A stretch of 64,000 nt of DNA. It comes from Actinernus sp. WN-2022. Lineage: Eukaryota; Cnidaria; Anthozoa; Actiniaria; Actinernidae. The stretch is taken from positions 124,001-188,000 of the forward strand of contig JAOWCC010000936.1 in NCBI GenBank assembly GCA_030867875.1, in the 5' to 3' direction. Positions 27,601 to 40,800 of the stretch are shown one piece after another (the stretch's first letter is position 1; the number at the start of each line of letters is the position of its first letter). The position numbers were made by a program, and so were the translations under genes. The notes under the pieces were generated by a model that worked only from the letters and a program-made list of their open reading frames with translations, was not told where the DNA came from and made no database searches.

Positions 27601-30600
27601 CCCCCTCCCTGGCTTTCCACATTTATACATTTATCCAGATTTTTATCTACTACTTCTTTAGAGATATGCAAACTATTTACCACTTACAAATTCGAAAACT
27701 GAGAAAAAGGGCTACATAATAAATTTTGATTCGCCAGTGATGTCATTAGACGTTTATATATCTTGTATTGCCTTTCTAATTGTCGCTTTGCTAACAGGTG
27801 GCCCCAGACAGATTCCTTGTTTACGGAGCGAAATATCAAAGCCTCAGGGAAACGATATCGCGGGCAGCGATTAGTGGAGACGTTACTGAAGTGAACGACG
27901 AGTTACGGGTTAGTGTTCTATACGAAGAAAACTACAGCGAAATAAGACAGTCAAAGAAACTACTAGATAGGTAGTGAGGTAGACATATGATATGTTTTGA
28001 AAAGTGATCATCAATAGAGCGAATGGTGTGCTAGTTTTCATATTTAGACAACGTGAGCCTTGTTTCTTGTCTATTGTAAGGGAAGATGAGCTTCTCTTGG
28101 GATCAGAAAAGCAAGATACAGTGTATATACATCGTACTAAATAGAGATAAATTCACAAGCAACTAAGCCATATTGGTCTGTTCTAAACACTACAATTAGG
28201 ATATCAACTTGAAGATATACCTTTTAGCTCTTTCAGTAGTAATACGGTTTATTGAAGGTTTTTGTTGTTAGTGGCAAAGTAACAATAACAAAATAACATG
28301 TTTGCTCAACCGATACATGGCCACATCCTACCCTTCTTTTTTTCACTTTCAGAACATGGCCTGTGATGTCACTAACGTGGTGTTTCAGTTGGGAGTTTAT
28401 CAGGAGATCACGACAAACCAGCGAGTCATTTCACAGGCTGTGAGTGTGTGGTGTATGAATGTTGTGGGAATGGTGCATGTGTTGAGTGTTGAATATATGG
28501 TTTATATATGTTATGGGTATTGTGCATGTACATGTATGTTGTGTGTGTGGTGTGTGTGTTGTATATACAATCTCGAGCCAGAAACTACTTGTGAAATGAA
28601 ACTACAGTATCGCCAAGAAAGATATGTATATTTATCGCGATTTGCTCGCGAGCAGATCGTGATTACTAAGTGTGATCTGCTCGTGATCTGCTCGCACTGT
28701 GCTTGCGATTTGTACTGTAAAGGTAGAAAGAAAAACATTTTACCGCAACTTTTGTTCTCGATGTTCCCTTGCGATCAGCTTGTTATCGCAAGCAAATCGC
28801 GAGCAAGGTGAGAGCGGTCGCGAGCAAGATGCGAGCAGATCGCACTTCGTGATCGCGATCAAATGTACATATGTTTCTTGGCGGTACTGTATATAATATG
28901 AAAAATTATGAAATTTTGTTAGAAAACGTAAAATATAGATTTCAGATCTATAATTTATATCACGGTCAAGTGCTCTGTGCACAAAAACAGGTCCCACTTT
29001 GATTCCTTTTAGGTACAGAATAATCTGAGAGGCTTCGTTCAGAGGACAAGACACATCAGTGACCAGGTATAATGCTGGGTATTAGATGACGATAATGTTC
29101 TAAGTAGCAATGCCAAATAACATGAAATCAGTTGGAGCCACACGTTGTTACTCAGTTACACTGCATGTACAGTGAATGTTAAAAGTTATATTGATTTGTC
29201 CACGGTGTTTTGTGTAGTCCCGTGTGCTGACGGTGGATCTTGTGGCTGAAGCTCATCTCCAGGGTATAACTACCGTATTTAACCTGGCCAGGGGATCGTC
29301 CAGTGACAGGAGTATTGTAGAGATTATGGTGCATCTGGCCGCTGTGTTGTTCTCACAAGACAACAATTCACCTGCAGCACCGTTAGTCAGCCTCGCCCTC
29401 CATCCGGCTACTATGGCTGTAAGTATATCAAGTATACCTGTTTGCCATTTGAGAGCGAAAGGTGGGAGTATGGTGGAATAAAGCTACACAATTTAAAATT
29501 GTGTCGCATCTCTTGCGTTTTAAAATCATAAATCAGTGCGAGATATCGTCCGCCATTTGATATTGAGTTTAACTTTCATGAAAATAAGTATGTCTGTGTT
29601 TTGCTCATGACCGTGTTAATTCTAAACTTTGTTACTTAATAGAATTCGTTCCTACCCACAATGCCAGACGATCCATTTCAAGAGGTCAGATCCTCAGTCA
29701 CCGGAAGTGAGCAGTTCTATGGTAAGGATTGTGTTCTACCGCATTAGTTTAAGATGTGAAACTTTTCGAAAACTAGGGTTACATGTAACTCAAAAACCCG
29801 ATAATTATTTTTTTCACAAAAACTACTCAGTTTTCCTTTTTTGATTAGCTTATTGGTACTGGAAATAAGATGACATACCACGGATTGCAAAATCCCTAGA
29901 ATGATCACTTCCCCCACGACTTTCCTTCGTTTTCAAGGCTTTGTTGCATCACGTTTTCTCGTTTGTTTGACAGACAGTTAAGTCTAATTGTATAGTCTGA
30001 AGATTCCTTTCACTGACGCTTGTTTTTTCTCATTAGACATTTAGTTGTTTTACTTTTTTATGATTCATGAGTCAAATAATATTATTTATAACACTAATAT
30101 GTCGACTAAAGTGAAGTTCGTATGTAACTCCTCTTTCTGTACAGAATGTCCCAATGGTCATCCCTATCTCATCGGCGAGGTATGTATCAGTAACACTGTT
30201 CATTATTGAATGTTTAAACAACGTTCAGTGTTGGTCAAACTTGTTATTTTTATCACAACACTTGTTAGTCAAACTTTTCATTATTTTTATCACAACACTT
30301 GTTAGTCAAACTTGTTATTTTTATCACAACACTTGTTAGTCAAACTTGTTATTTTTATCACAACACTTGTTAGTCAAACTTGTCATTTTTATCACAACAC
30401 CTGTTAGTCAAACTTGTCATTTTTATCACAACACTTGTTAGTCAAACTTGTTATTTTTATCACAACACTTGTTAGTCAAACTTGTCATTTTTATCACAAC
30501 ACTTGTTAGTCAAACTTGTCATTTTTATCACAACACTTGTTTGTAGTGTGGAAGGCCTAATCAGGACTACAAGTGTACAGTTTGTGGAGCTAACATTGGA

Positions 30601-31795
30601 GGAACGAATCATCGACTTGTTGAAGGAAACAGGCCTGCGAGAGCGTACGTATAATCCTACCATCACTGAATGTCTGATGGTGTTGTTACACTTACAACGC
30701 AACGGTACTTTCTTCCAACGTCTCGTCATTTTTATAGAATTCTACAACTTGGATGAAACAATGACATAATTCCTGTGACTTACCAGAAACAAAAACACTT
30801 ACTCTCCTGGGATACAAAATGATACATTTGTTGTTACTATACGTCGATGCTGAAACTTTTCTTTACAATTATTCACAGTACGGACCTGACCAATAAAGGA
30901 CACTTTATTGGTCCTTCTAGAGAGAGAGCTGTGACGCCAGAACGCTCCATGTCTGCTGCTATCACGTCTCTTGTTCGTCTCCTTCTTCATGGGTCCATGC
31001 TGGTAGGCTCCTGTTATCACCCACAGGTAACATGCGATGTGTAGGTTATTACTTCAGTCACACTCTATGCTAGTATGGTCCTGTTATCACACACAGGTGA
31101 GCTGCCATGTGTAGGTTATTACTTCAGTCACACTCTATGCTAGTATGGTCCTGTTATCACACACAGGTGAGCTGTCATGTGTAGGTTATTACTTCAGTCA
31201 CACTCTATGCTAGTATGGTCCTGTTATCACACACAGGTGAGCTGTCATGTGTAGGTTATTACTTCAGTCACACTCTATGCTAGTATGGTCCGGTTATCAC
31301 ACACAGGTGAGCTCTCATTTGTAGGTTATTACTTCAGTCACACTGTATGATAGTATGGTCCTGTTATCACACACAGGTGAGCTGTCATGTGTAGGTTATT
31401 ACTCAGTCACACTCTATGCTAGTATGGTCCTGTTATCACACACACGTGAGCTGTCATGTGTAGGTTATTACTTCAGTCACACTCTATGCTAGTATGGTCC
31501 GGTTATCACACACAGGTGAGCTCTCATTTGTAGGTTATTACTTCAGTCACACTGTATGATAGTATGGTCCTGTTATCACACACAGGTGAGCTGTCATGTG
31601 TAGGTTATTACTCAGTCACACTCTATGCTAGTATGGTCCTGTTATCACACACACGTGAGCTGTCATGTGTAGGTTATTACTTCAGTCACACTCTATGCTA
31701 GTTAATGGTCCTGTTATCACACACAGGTGAGCTGTCATGTGTAGGTTATTACTTCAGTCACACTCGATCTATGCTAGGCTAACAGGACCAAATCG

Positions 31796-31833
<38 letters not shown>

Positions 31834-34800
31834 CTAGTATGGAGCATAGAGCGTGACTGAAGTAATAACCTATACACATGACAGCTCACCTGTGTGTGAT
31901 AACAGGACCATATTTCTTACTAGCATAGAGTGTGGCTGAAGTAATAACCTACACATGACAGCTCACCTGTGTGTGATAACAGGAAGTATGGTCCTGTTAT
32001 CACACACAGGCGAGCTATCATGTGTAGGTTATTACTTCAGTCACACGCTATGCTAGTATGGTCCTGTTATCACACACAGGTGAGCTGCTATGTATAGGTT
32101 ATTACTTCAGTCACACTCTATGCTAGTATGTATCCGTGTATACCAAGCCGCGTATTCAGCCAACGCTATGCGATGAAGGGACAGACATTAAGTGCAATTT
32201 CCAATCATTTACACATCGGGTGATGTTGAGATCCTGTGTATCTACATTGCTCGTTCTGTACGGACCGGCCTGTGTTATTCACTTATGAATGTGGAGTGAT
32301 CAACCTCTTAGCCTATTTAATTGCTGGCTAGTGTTAATCTAATTCAACGCTCATTGACTAATTGCCTCATGGAATCTTAATAGTTACCTTGTAAAAAGGT
32401 TTACGTTATGATTAGCGCAGCAATGAAGGAATCGACTAACTGTCTATTCACATTTTATCTTAACAGGACGTCGCCCAACTCATCACCCCAGCTATTCCTG
32501 TTGAGACCGTACAGAAATTTCTTTGGGATCACATTATCTCTGACATGCGCCTGCTAGCACAGACCAGCGGTCGTAGTGTGGACGATACAGCCCTGACAGT
32601 GCACTTGGTTTTACAGAACATCGCTGAGCATGCGCACACACACCAAGGTCAGTAGTCTTATATCTGGTATTCTACACTGTAGTGTCTTGTCTCGGTCAAG
32701 CTGTTTCATAGGCAACTTTATTTTTTATCGATAATTAATCATTTGATATTTTTCTTTTACTCCCATAAGATGGCTATAACGTTTTGGCAGCCAAGGGAAC
32801 GAGAGCCCACTGGGAAGTCGTATTCACTAGGATTGTCCTCTCACCAGTATTGTCTGTAAGTAATATGATATGGGTGTTGCCATTGTCAAGAGAATATCGA
32901 GAGTATAATGCCAATATGCCAATATCTGATTACAAGATAATTAGAAACGATGCAAGTTTCACGATGATCGCGTGATGATTGTTTTCGTAGCTAATTTAAC
33001 ATGCTGTTGTAACACTCTGTTGAATATCTTTGTTTCTTGTAGAACTTGGATGCCAGTATTCAGAGAAGCCTTGAAGTGATTGCTAACGACACAAGGTTTG
33101 GTACGTAACACCTGACACGATACATTAACATTTATAAGGCTGGCTGTGCTTTTAAGAAGATTGTACAACCTAAACTGGTGTACTCACGTACAATTACTTG
33201 TAGGTGTTTTTATTTCTACATGTAGAATTCACTACTTGAGTTCTACTATAGGTGGTTTTCACTCAATCCCCAGAGATTACAATGACAAAGGGCATGGCGG
33301 CCATGTTGGTGTATAGAACAAAAGAAGCTAACGAAGAATCTATTGTTAACTGTACACCAACATGGCGGCTATGACCTAACGTGCAAAGGGTCTATTCTGC
33401 TGGTATTCAGTAGTTCTCCTATTCTACTGGTATTTAGTAGTAGTTGTTACATTCAGATGGTTTCAGTAGTAACATGTAGTTCTTCTATTCTGCTGGTGTT
33501 TAGGAGCTGACCCACTGCTCCGTCAGCTGTACGAGTTAGAGGCAGGAGTAGATGAGTACACCGAGGGGATCCACCCAGGATGCACTGCTCTGTGGAGATA
33601 CAGGACACACGTGACTCTTGATCACGTGACACGAACATTTCAGGAGTCACAAACAGATGATCACGTGATACTGGGAGAATTCCTGAAACAGGTTTGAGAC
33701 TCAAAACGAAAACATGAATGTATTTTATCTTAAATTGACACTTAGAAGAAAGATTTCTGAGACCAGCCGAGCTTGATATAATTATTATGGAAGGACTGAA
33801 CTCCCTGAATTTTGATTGGCTGACCTTACTCAACGAATCAGAACCCTGACACAACCAAGCAAACATAAAGATAGACCAGGGACAGGCACAGGTAATTTAA
33901 TGTTATACACTAACTGTAGTAGTATATATAAGGAGGGTTCTGTGGCGCAGCACCATAGAGGTTCTGGCGCAGCAGGCCAACGGGCGTTCGTCTACACAAA
34001 GCGCGCGCCGGGCGGGGCAGGGGGCTGGGAGCCGCGACGGGGCCGGAGGCTGGGCCGCCCGGTAGCGCAAACACCGGAGCCCAGAGGCAGTGGACCCTAA
34101 CAGGTCCGGACCTGCTGGAGCCCCCTAGCACCGCCCACCGGCAGCGGGCTTTCCCGCCCGACAGCGCAAACACCGGGGTCCAGGGGCAGTGGACAACTTT
34201 TGGGGCTGGCGCAGCAACAAGGCAAAACGGGCCGCCGGCCCGCGGAGCGGCCAGCGGGTGGAAATTGGGGCGGCGCCCGCCGCCAGCTCCGCTATGGGGC
34301 CCAGGGACGGCCCATTTTAACGGACATGTCCTGAATGATATATCGCAGGATGGGGGTGCGTGCGGACAATCGTTGTGCGTCCGCAACCGCCAAGCCGCGG
34401 AACCCCCATCGCGCCCGAGGCCGCCCGGCAGCCCCCGTCCCCCAGTACACTCTGGTGTCTTTGGTGGCCGAGCTGAAGGAGTACGCCCAGGCCGGCGAGC
34501 CTCAAGAGTCCCTCGTCGAGTGGGTTCGTTCTCTCACAAGCGGGCTTGGCATCCGAATGCGCTACGGCAAGCACGAGAGTGTTTCGGCGTCACCGGCGAC
34601 TGCCGAGAAAAACGCCGGCTCCACTTTGGCGACGCCGCGCTCCTGGAGCGCGACCCGCCGCCCGCCGCCCCGCGCCTTCGCGCCCCGCCCGGCGGCGAAA
34701 AAGGTCGGCCGGGCCCTCGCCGACCCGGACGCCGACGGCCAGGTGCGGATCGGCCACTACGACATCATCCAGGTCAGCGACGGGACCGTCGTCACGCTCT

Positions 34801-37800
34801 GCTGCTGGAACCATCCGGCGAAGGGGCCCATCTGGTGCCTCGCCTCGGGCAACGGGTACGACGTTTCCCACCTGAAGTGGATGGGCGAGAAGACCTACGC
34901 CGAGCTCGTGTACGAGCTGCTGTCGGCCTGCCCCGGGTTCGTGGCCGCGACGGGGCTCGAGCTCCTTCGCGACTACCTCTGCGAGAACGACGTCCGTCTG
35001 GGCTTCGCGTACCTCGACCGGGGACGGTGCTACACCATCGGCTTCCGGCACCCCAACTTCCACCTCCTGGCGGCCGACCCCCCGGGGATCTGGAACATCC
35101 AGGATGCCGACCTCGCCTCGCGACGGGCTTCAGATGGCCGACCTCGACCACATCTCCCGGACGGCCCTTGAGGACGCGGAGGTCGTGATCGCCGGAGAAG
35201 CCCCGGCCGGTCCGCCACTCCGGCATCGCTGCGCGACGAGGACGTCTACGTGTGCCCGTTCAACTACGGGTTCATCCTCCGCTCCCGGAACCCCGAGGTG
35301 ACGGGCGTCTACTCCGACATCCTCTGCGAGTCGCCCGGGTTCGTGGCCGCGACGGGGCTCGAGCTCCTTCGCGACTACCTCTGCGAGAACGACGTCCGTC
35401 TGGGCTTCGCGTACCTCGACCGGGGACGGTGCTACACCATCGGCTTCCGGCACCCCAACTTCCACCTCCTGGCGGCCGACCCCCCGGGGATCTGGAACAT
35501 CCAGGATGCCGACCTCGCCTCGCGACGGGCTTCAGATGGCCGACCTCGACCACATCTCCCGGACGGCCCTTGAGGACGCGGAGGTCGTGATCGCCGGAGA
35601 AGCCCCGGCCGGTCCGCCACTCCCGGCATCGCTGCGCGACGAGGACGTCTACGTGTGCCCGTTCAACTACGGGTTCATCCTCCGCTCCCGGAACCCCGAG
35701 GTGACGGGCGTCTACTCCGACATCCTCTGCGAGTCGCCCCTTCTCCGCCGGGTCCCCGCCAGCGCCCCTCCCGCCAGGTTCTCGAGGAGCTCGACGAGTC
35801 TTCTCGCTCCGAGTACATCGCCCTCAAGGCGTACCTCACGACGACGGACCGGAAAGACTAACTCGCCCTCTTCCCGGATTTCGAGCAACGCTTCGCAATC
35901 TACCTCGAGTTCGTGGACAACGTGATCCACCTTGTCCTCCACATGCAGCGCCAGAACGCCATGGCCCCGAGCTCCCGCTCCCCCGAAAAGGAGTCCCAGC
36001 CGCGCATCCAGACAAAGACCGGGCGGGCGGGCGATGCTGACCCACATCCTCCGGCACGAGAAGGATTTCTTCTACCAGGATGCCCGCAGCATTGTCCACG
36101 ACTTTGTCGTCCGCTCCGAGTACGCCATGCTCTACCTCCGGGCCATCGGCCTCCCTCCCACGCCCCAGTGAAGGGGGCCGCCACGCTAGCGGGTAGAGCA
36201 GCTGTCGGCGCGCCGAGCCCTTTTTTTCTCCGCAGGGATATCCGTCCCACTGGCGCCAGGAAGAGCAGCGCGATGCGAGGCGGCAGTTCGACTTGGTGCC
36301 GCGCCAGCTATACACACAAAAAGAGAAACACACCATCCATACCCGCCAACATGGCCGAATACACCGAATAACTTCTTCCCTCCGGGGCGTCGTTGAGAAC
36401 ATCTTGGACGAGCCCATTCCGGAAGCAAAGAGACGGTCGCGGACGACCGCTGCTTCCTAAGTCCTACCGACCTTCGCCTCGTGCGCTGCCACGCAAGAAG
36501 CGGGAGGTCTTGAAGGAGTTTCAAGAACTACACACCCCATGGAAGCCTGCCAAGTCGTACGATGACTACCAGATAGACATGTTAGGGTTGTACGAGCAGA
36601 AACGCGCGAGGCCCGTGCTAGCCCTACGCCGTGGGATATTGCGGAGGCGTGTTGTTCTGCATCCCCGGGGGGACTCGTATATACTACTAGACCACCACAG
36701 TCCCCCCGGGGATGCAGAACAACACGCCTCCGCAATACCCCACGGCGTAGAGCTCTCCGCGCCCCCACGCCAACCATCTTTCGGCCGCGTCTTTGCCGAT
36801 CGGTCGTGGGAAGCACTTTCCATTTGACTGCGACGGGCACCACGAAGGATTATCTGGGGCACGCAACTGCCACCATGTAGATACCATATAGATACCAGGA
36901 CTTGCCCCCCACCCCGCGCCCCTTCGTACCTTCCTACTATGTTGCGCGTTGCTATCGATCTGTTGGCGTCGTGCGCGCCTGTCGATACGCACCATGCAGA
37001 TACCATGGGCTGTCCCCACAGAAGGCACAAAGGGGGTACAAGTGGAAACAAGCCCTGGTATCTACGTGGTAGCTACGTGGTACCTACGTGGTAGCTACGT
37101 GGTACCTACGTGGTACCTACGTGGTACCTACGTGGTACCTACGTGGTACCTCCGTGGTACCTCCGTGGTACCTCCGTGGTACATCCGTGGTACCTACATG
37201 GTATCTACATGGTATCTACATGGTATCTACATGGTATCTACATGGTATCTACGCGTATCTACATGGTACCTACACGTATCTACACGGTGCGTATCGAAAG
37301 GCGCGCACGACGCCAACAGATCGATAGCGACGCGCAACATAGTAGGATGGCCTCGGGCGCGGCGTGGGGGACCTGCGGCTGCTGCTCGTATGGTCTGCAT
37401 GCACAAGGGGTGCGGGGTGGAGGGCTATCGACGTGTTGCAAAGTCGTGGGCGCGGGCCTGGCAGGAGATCGGGCGCGGCCAGTATGTTGGCGGATGGTCT
37501 CGGGCGCGGTCGGTATGTTGGCAGTTGCTACGCAACACGGATGGCCTCTGGCGCGGCCAGTATGTTAGTGGGGCCTCGGGCGCAGCGAATTGGACATGTT
37601 TGCGTTCTTGGTATACTCACGACAATGGAGCTAGTCCGCGGAAGAGGCAGCGCGCCGCGTTTCCCGTTCGAGCTGTTCCAGAAGCAGCAAGACGCATACG
37701 ACAACAGCCCCGGAAGCAGAAATGGGATTCTCTCGAAAACCTACAGCGCGCGGCAGCTCTAGAGACCAGCGCACAAATACTGGGGCATACCAGGACCACC

Positions 37801-40800
37801 CGCCCACGGCCCGATCGGGCGTCGGGAAGCACTTTCCATTTTGGCTGCGACGTGGCTTTGCTGTGGAGGACGAGCTCCTGGGCGAAGACCCGTCGGGCGC
37901 CGCGAATGTATACCTACGATGCGATGCCTGGAAGGAGTGGCCTCGGCGTCTCCCAACTCGAAGATGGGGTGGAGTAGCGAAAGATCTCTCCGGATTCGGA
38001 AGGCTTGGCTGGAGACAACATGGAGGCTAAACTATCCAGAGCTTACTACAGCCCCTCTGGTTATTGGCGTGGGGCGGGCGCCCTTCCCAAACTCGCGGAT
38101 GCAGCAAAGATACTATGGCGTGGCCGCGACACAGCGCGGAGGAGCAGGTGCGGGAAGTGGCTCGCCCGGCAGGCTATGTGGCAGATCTATCTCCCTGCCC
38201 CTCGCGACTTCCCAAGGCCACATTGGACGGTGTGGAAGCCCAACGAGGTGCACCAGGCCGACCTGCTCTTCCTCCCACACGATCGGGTGGGGCGAAAGAC
38301 GTACAAATACGCACTCGTCGTGGTTGACGTAGCCTCGCGCTACAAGGAAGCTGTTGCAGGTCGACCCCGGGCGGCAGTTCATGGGCCGCATGTTCGGGGT
38401 CTTGGAGCGGCACAGCACCGAAGTTCGACGAGGCGAGGCGGGCAACCACAGGGCGCAGAGCATCGTAGAGCGGGCGAACCGGACACTGGCTGAGCGACTC
38501 TTCCCACGCCAGTACGCACAGGAGCTGGTCTTGAAGTCGCAGGGGCGAGGCAACAAGAGGTCCACAGAGTGGGTTCGGCAGCTGCCTGCTGTCCTACAGG
38601 CGATGAACAGCGAGGTGACCCGATTGACAGGGAAGGAGCCCTCGAACGCCGTGGGGGCGCAGCGAGTGGATGCAAAAGCTCCTACGTATTTGCGGGCCGT
38701 TGGGTTCGAAGAGAAGCGCCTGCCGTTCGATGCTCTCGTTCGATACCTGTATGCCCAGGGGAGCTGGAGGGCGGTGAAAGACGTAAGGGACCCCGTGTGG
38801 AGCACCAAGACGTACGGCATCTCGCGCAGTGCGGTGTCTTCGGGGCAGCCCGTGCTGTACTATCTATCAGAGGGGGCGCCCAAGCGGGGGGTTCATGCGT
38901 GAAGAGCTGCAGGTGGTGCCCCCGGACACAGAGCTGCCGCCGAAGTGGATCCTAGTAGTGCCCCACGGACCTAGGCCAACAACTCATCGATGAGGTCGTC
39001 GAGCTCACCTCTGGCTGGCAATGCCTCGCTGTGCCCGTAGGCAAGTGTGTGTATGCCATCGGGGTCGACCCAGCGTTTCGTGTCCAGGGGTGAGAGGGAG
39101 ATTTTGTTCACCCGCAGACCATAGATCTGATGCCCAAGGTCTTCTTACCGAAGAGGGACTCCTTGTACTGCTCGTGCCGCAGGTTATGAAAGACTACCGG
39201 TATTGTGGTCTTCTTGGGGTCTATCCGCAGCCGTAGGTTGCAGGCGTTGTGTGCTGCTCCCCTGTACTTCCCAGTGATGTGGCAGTGATTCCGGACTGAG
39301 TCCCATCGAGAGGTTTCTGACAAATGTGACAGACAGTTGCACTCCAATGGGCTCTCCAGGCCTCTGGGGTCATACGCAGGGCTTTGCGGTTGGCTAGAAC
39401 TGCCTTGATTTTCTGTTCTTCCCGTTGTATTGCCTCCAGGAACCTTTCTGCAGCGTTGGGCCCTCTGTAGACGGCTGGAGGCTCTGTGTGGCCATCGCAT
39501 CGCACCACGACGTAGCCGAAGCCGCAGGCCTGGTGTAGCTGTGTCTTCTGGGTATTGCTCTTGCTTGGATCGGGCTCTGGGCCGGCAACCTTTGTGGTCA
39601 ACGCCTCGAAGTCGGCGTAGATGACGTACGGGGCTGGCTGCTGTTTGTACCAGTTCTGGAAGGAGAGCTTGTTCTTGCCCTCTTCCGGCATCTCCACTCT
39701 CACCGCTGTTTGCCCTATACCTTGGCACTCGGGCTTGTGGGCTTCCAGGAGGTCTTCTCGGGAGTACCCATGTAGACATCTCTCGCAGAAGTGCTTCCTT
39801 TCGCGGTGGGCGCTCTGGTCGTAGAGGAGGCGGTTCAAGTCCTTGACCCAGGTGTAGTGGTACTTCCCGGACTTCTCTATGAGCAACAGGTTGGTGCGGG
39901 GGATGTCCTTGTGCTGCTTGCTAACCCTGTAGACAATCACTCCCTTATTCCATCCGAAGACATTTACAGCAAGGTTGTTTTGATCCTCGACCCTGTCGAT
40001 CTGCGAGATGGGTGTGGGCGCGTTGATCCCTGTGAAGTCGAGGCCGTCCTCTATTGGATACTTGGTCGGTCTTTGTGGATCCTTCGCAACGGGGAAGAGT
40101 GCCGACCGGAGAGACCATCGCAGGCAGTTGTCGTCCTTATTCCTCACGTTGATCACAGCCTTCTTGCTTCGGGCTTCCTCGGGTAGCGGAAGGTAGGAGC
40201 CGGCTGGTATCGCGCGATGTCGAGCCAGAGCAGCACGACTCGGTCGACCACCGACCCTGAGCCTCTGTGTCTCCATTTCTCCAGGGTCTCTTGAATCCTG
40301 GGGAAAGCCTTGTCTAATGCCTCATCGATTTCGTGGGCTTGCAAGACAGCTTGCTGCGAAGTGTTGGGTCGATGAACTCCTCGCTGCCGTCGGGGTTGTC
40401 CTTCCGCAGCTGTACTTTCAAAGCAAGCTGGAACTTTACCCCATTGAGAGCGCGGATCTCCTTCTCTAGCTTCTTGTGGATCGAATGGCGGACGCCCTCC
40501 AAGAAGGCCTGGGGGTCGGCGCTGAGAGCGTGTCCTTCGGGGACGTACATCTGCCAGCCACGAAGGAAATCGCCAACGACCCACAAACTGCTTTGTGTAG
40601 ACGGACGCCCGTTGGCCTGCTGCGCCAGAGGCCCTATGGTACTGCGCAAGAGCCCCTATGGCACTGCGCTAGAACCCCTATGGTACTGCGCTAGAACCCC
40701 TATGGTACTGCGCCAGAACCCCTATGGTACTGCGCCAGAACCTATGGTGCTGCGCCACAGAACCTCTATGGTGCTGCGCCACAGAACCTCTATGGTGCTG

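Noticed and set aside
36949..37977. 342-residue ORF in the GC-rich element
   Set aside because: It begins in spacer, runs through the 11-bp array and GC-rich sequence with few stops, and crosses pieces that look coding in other frames.
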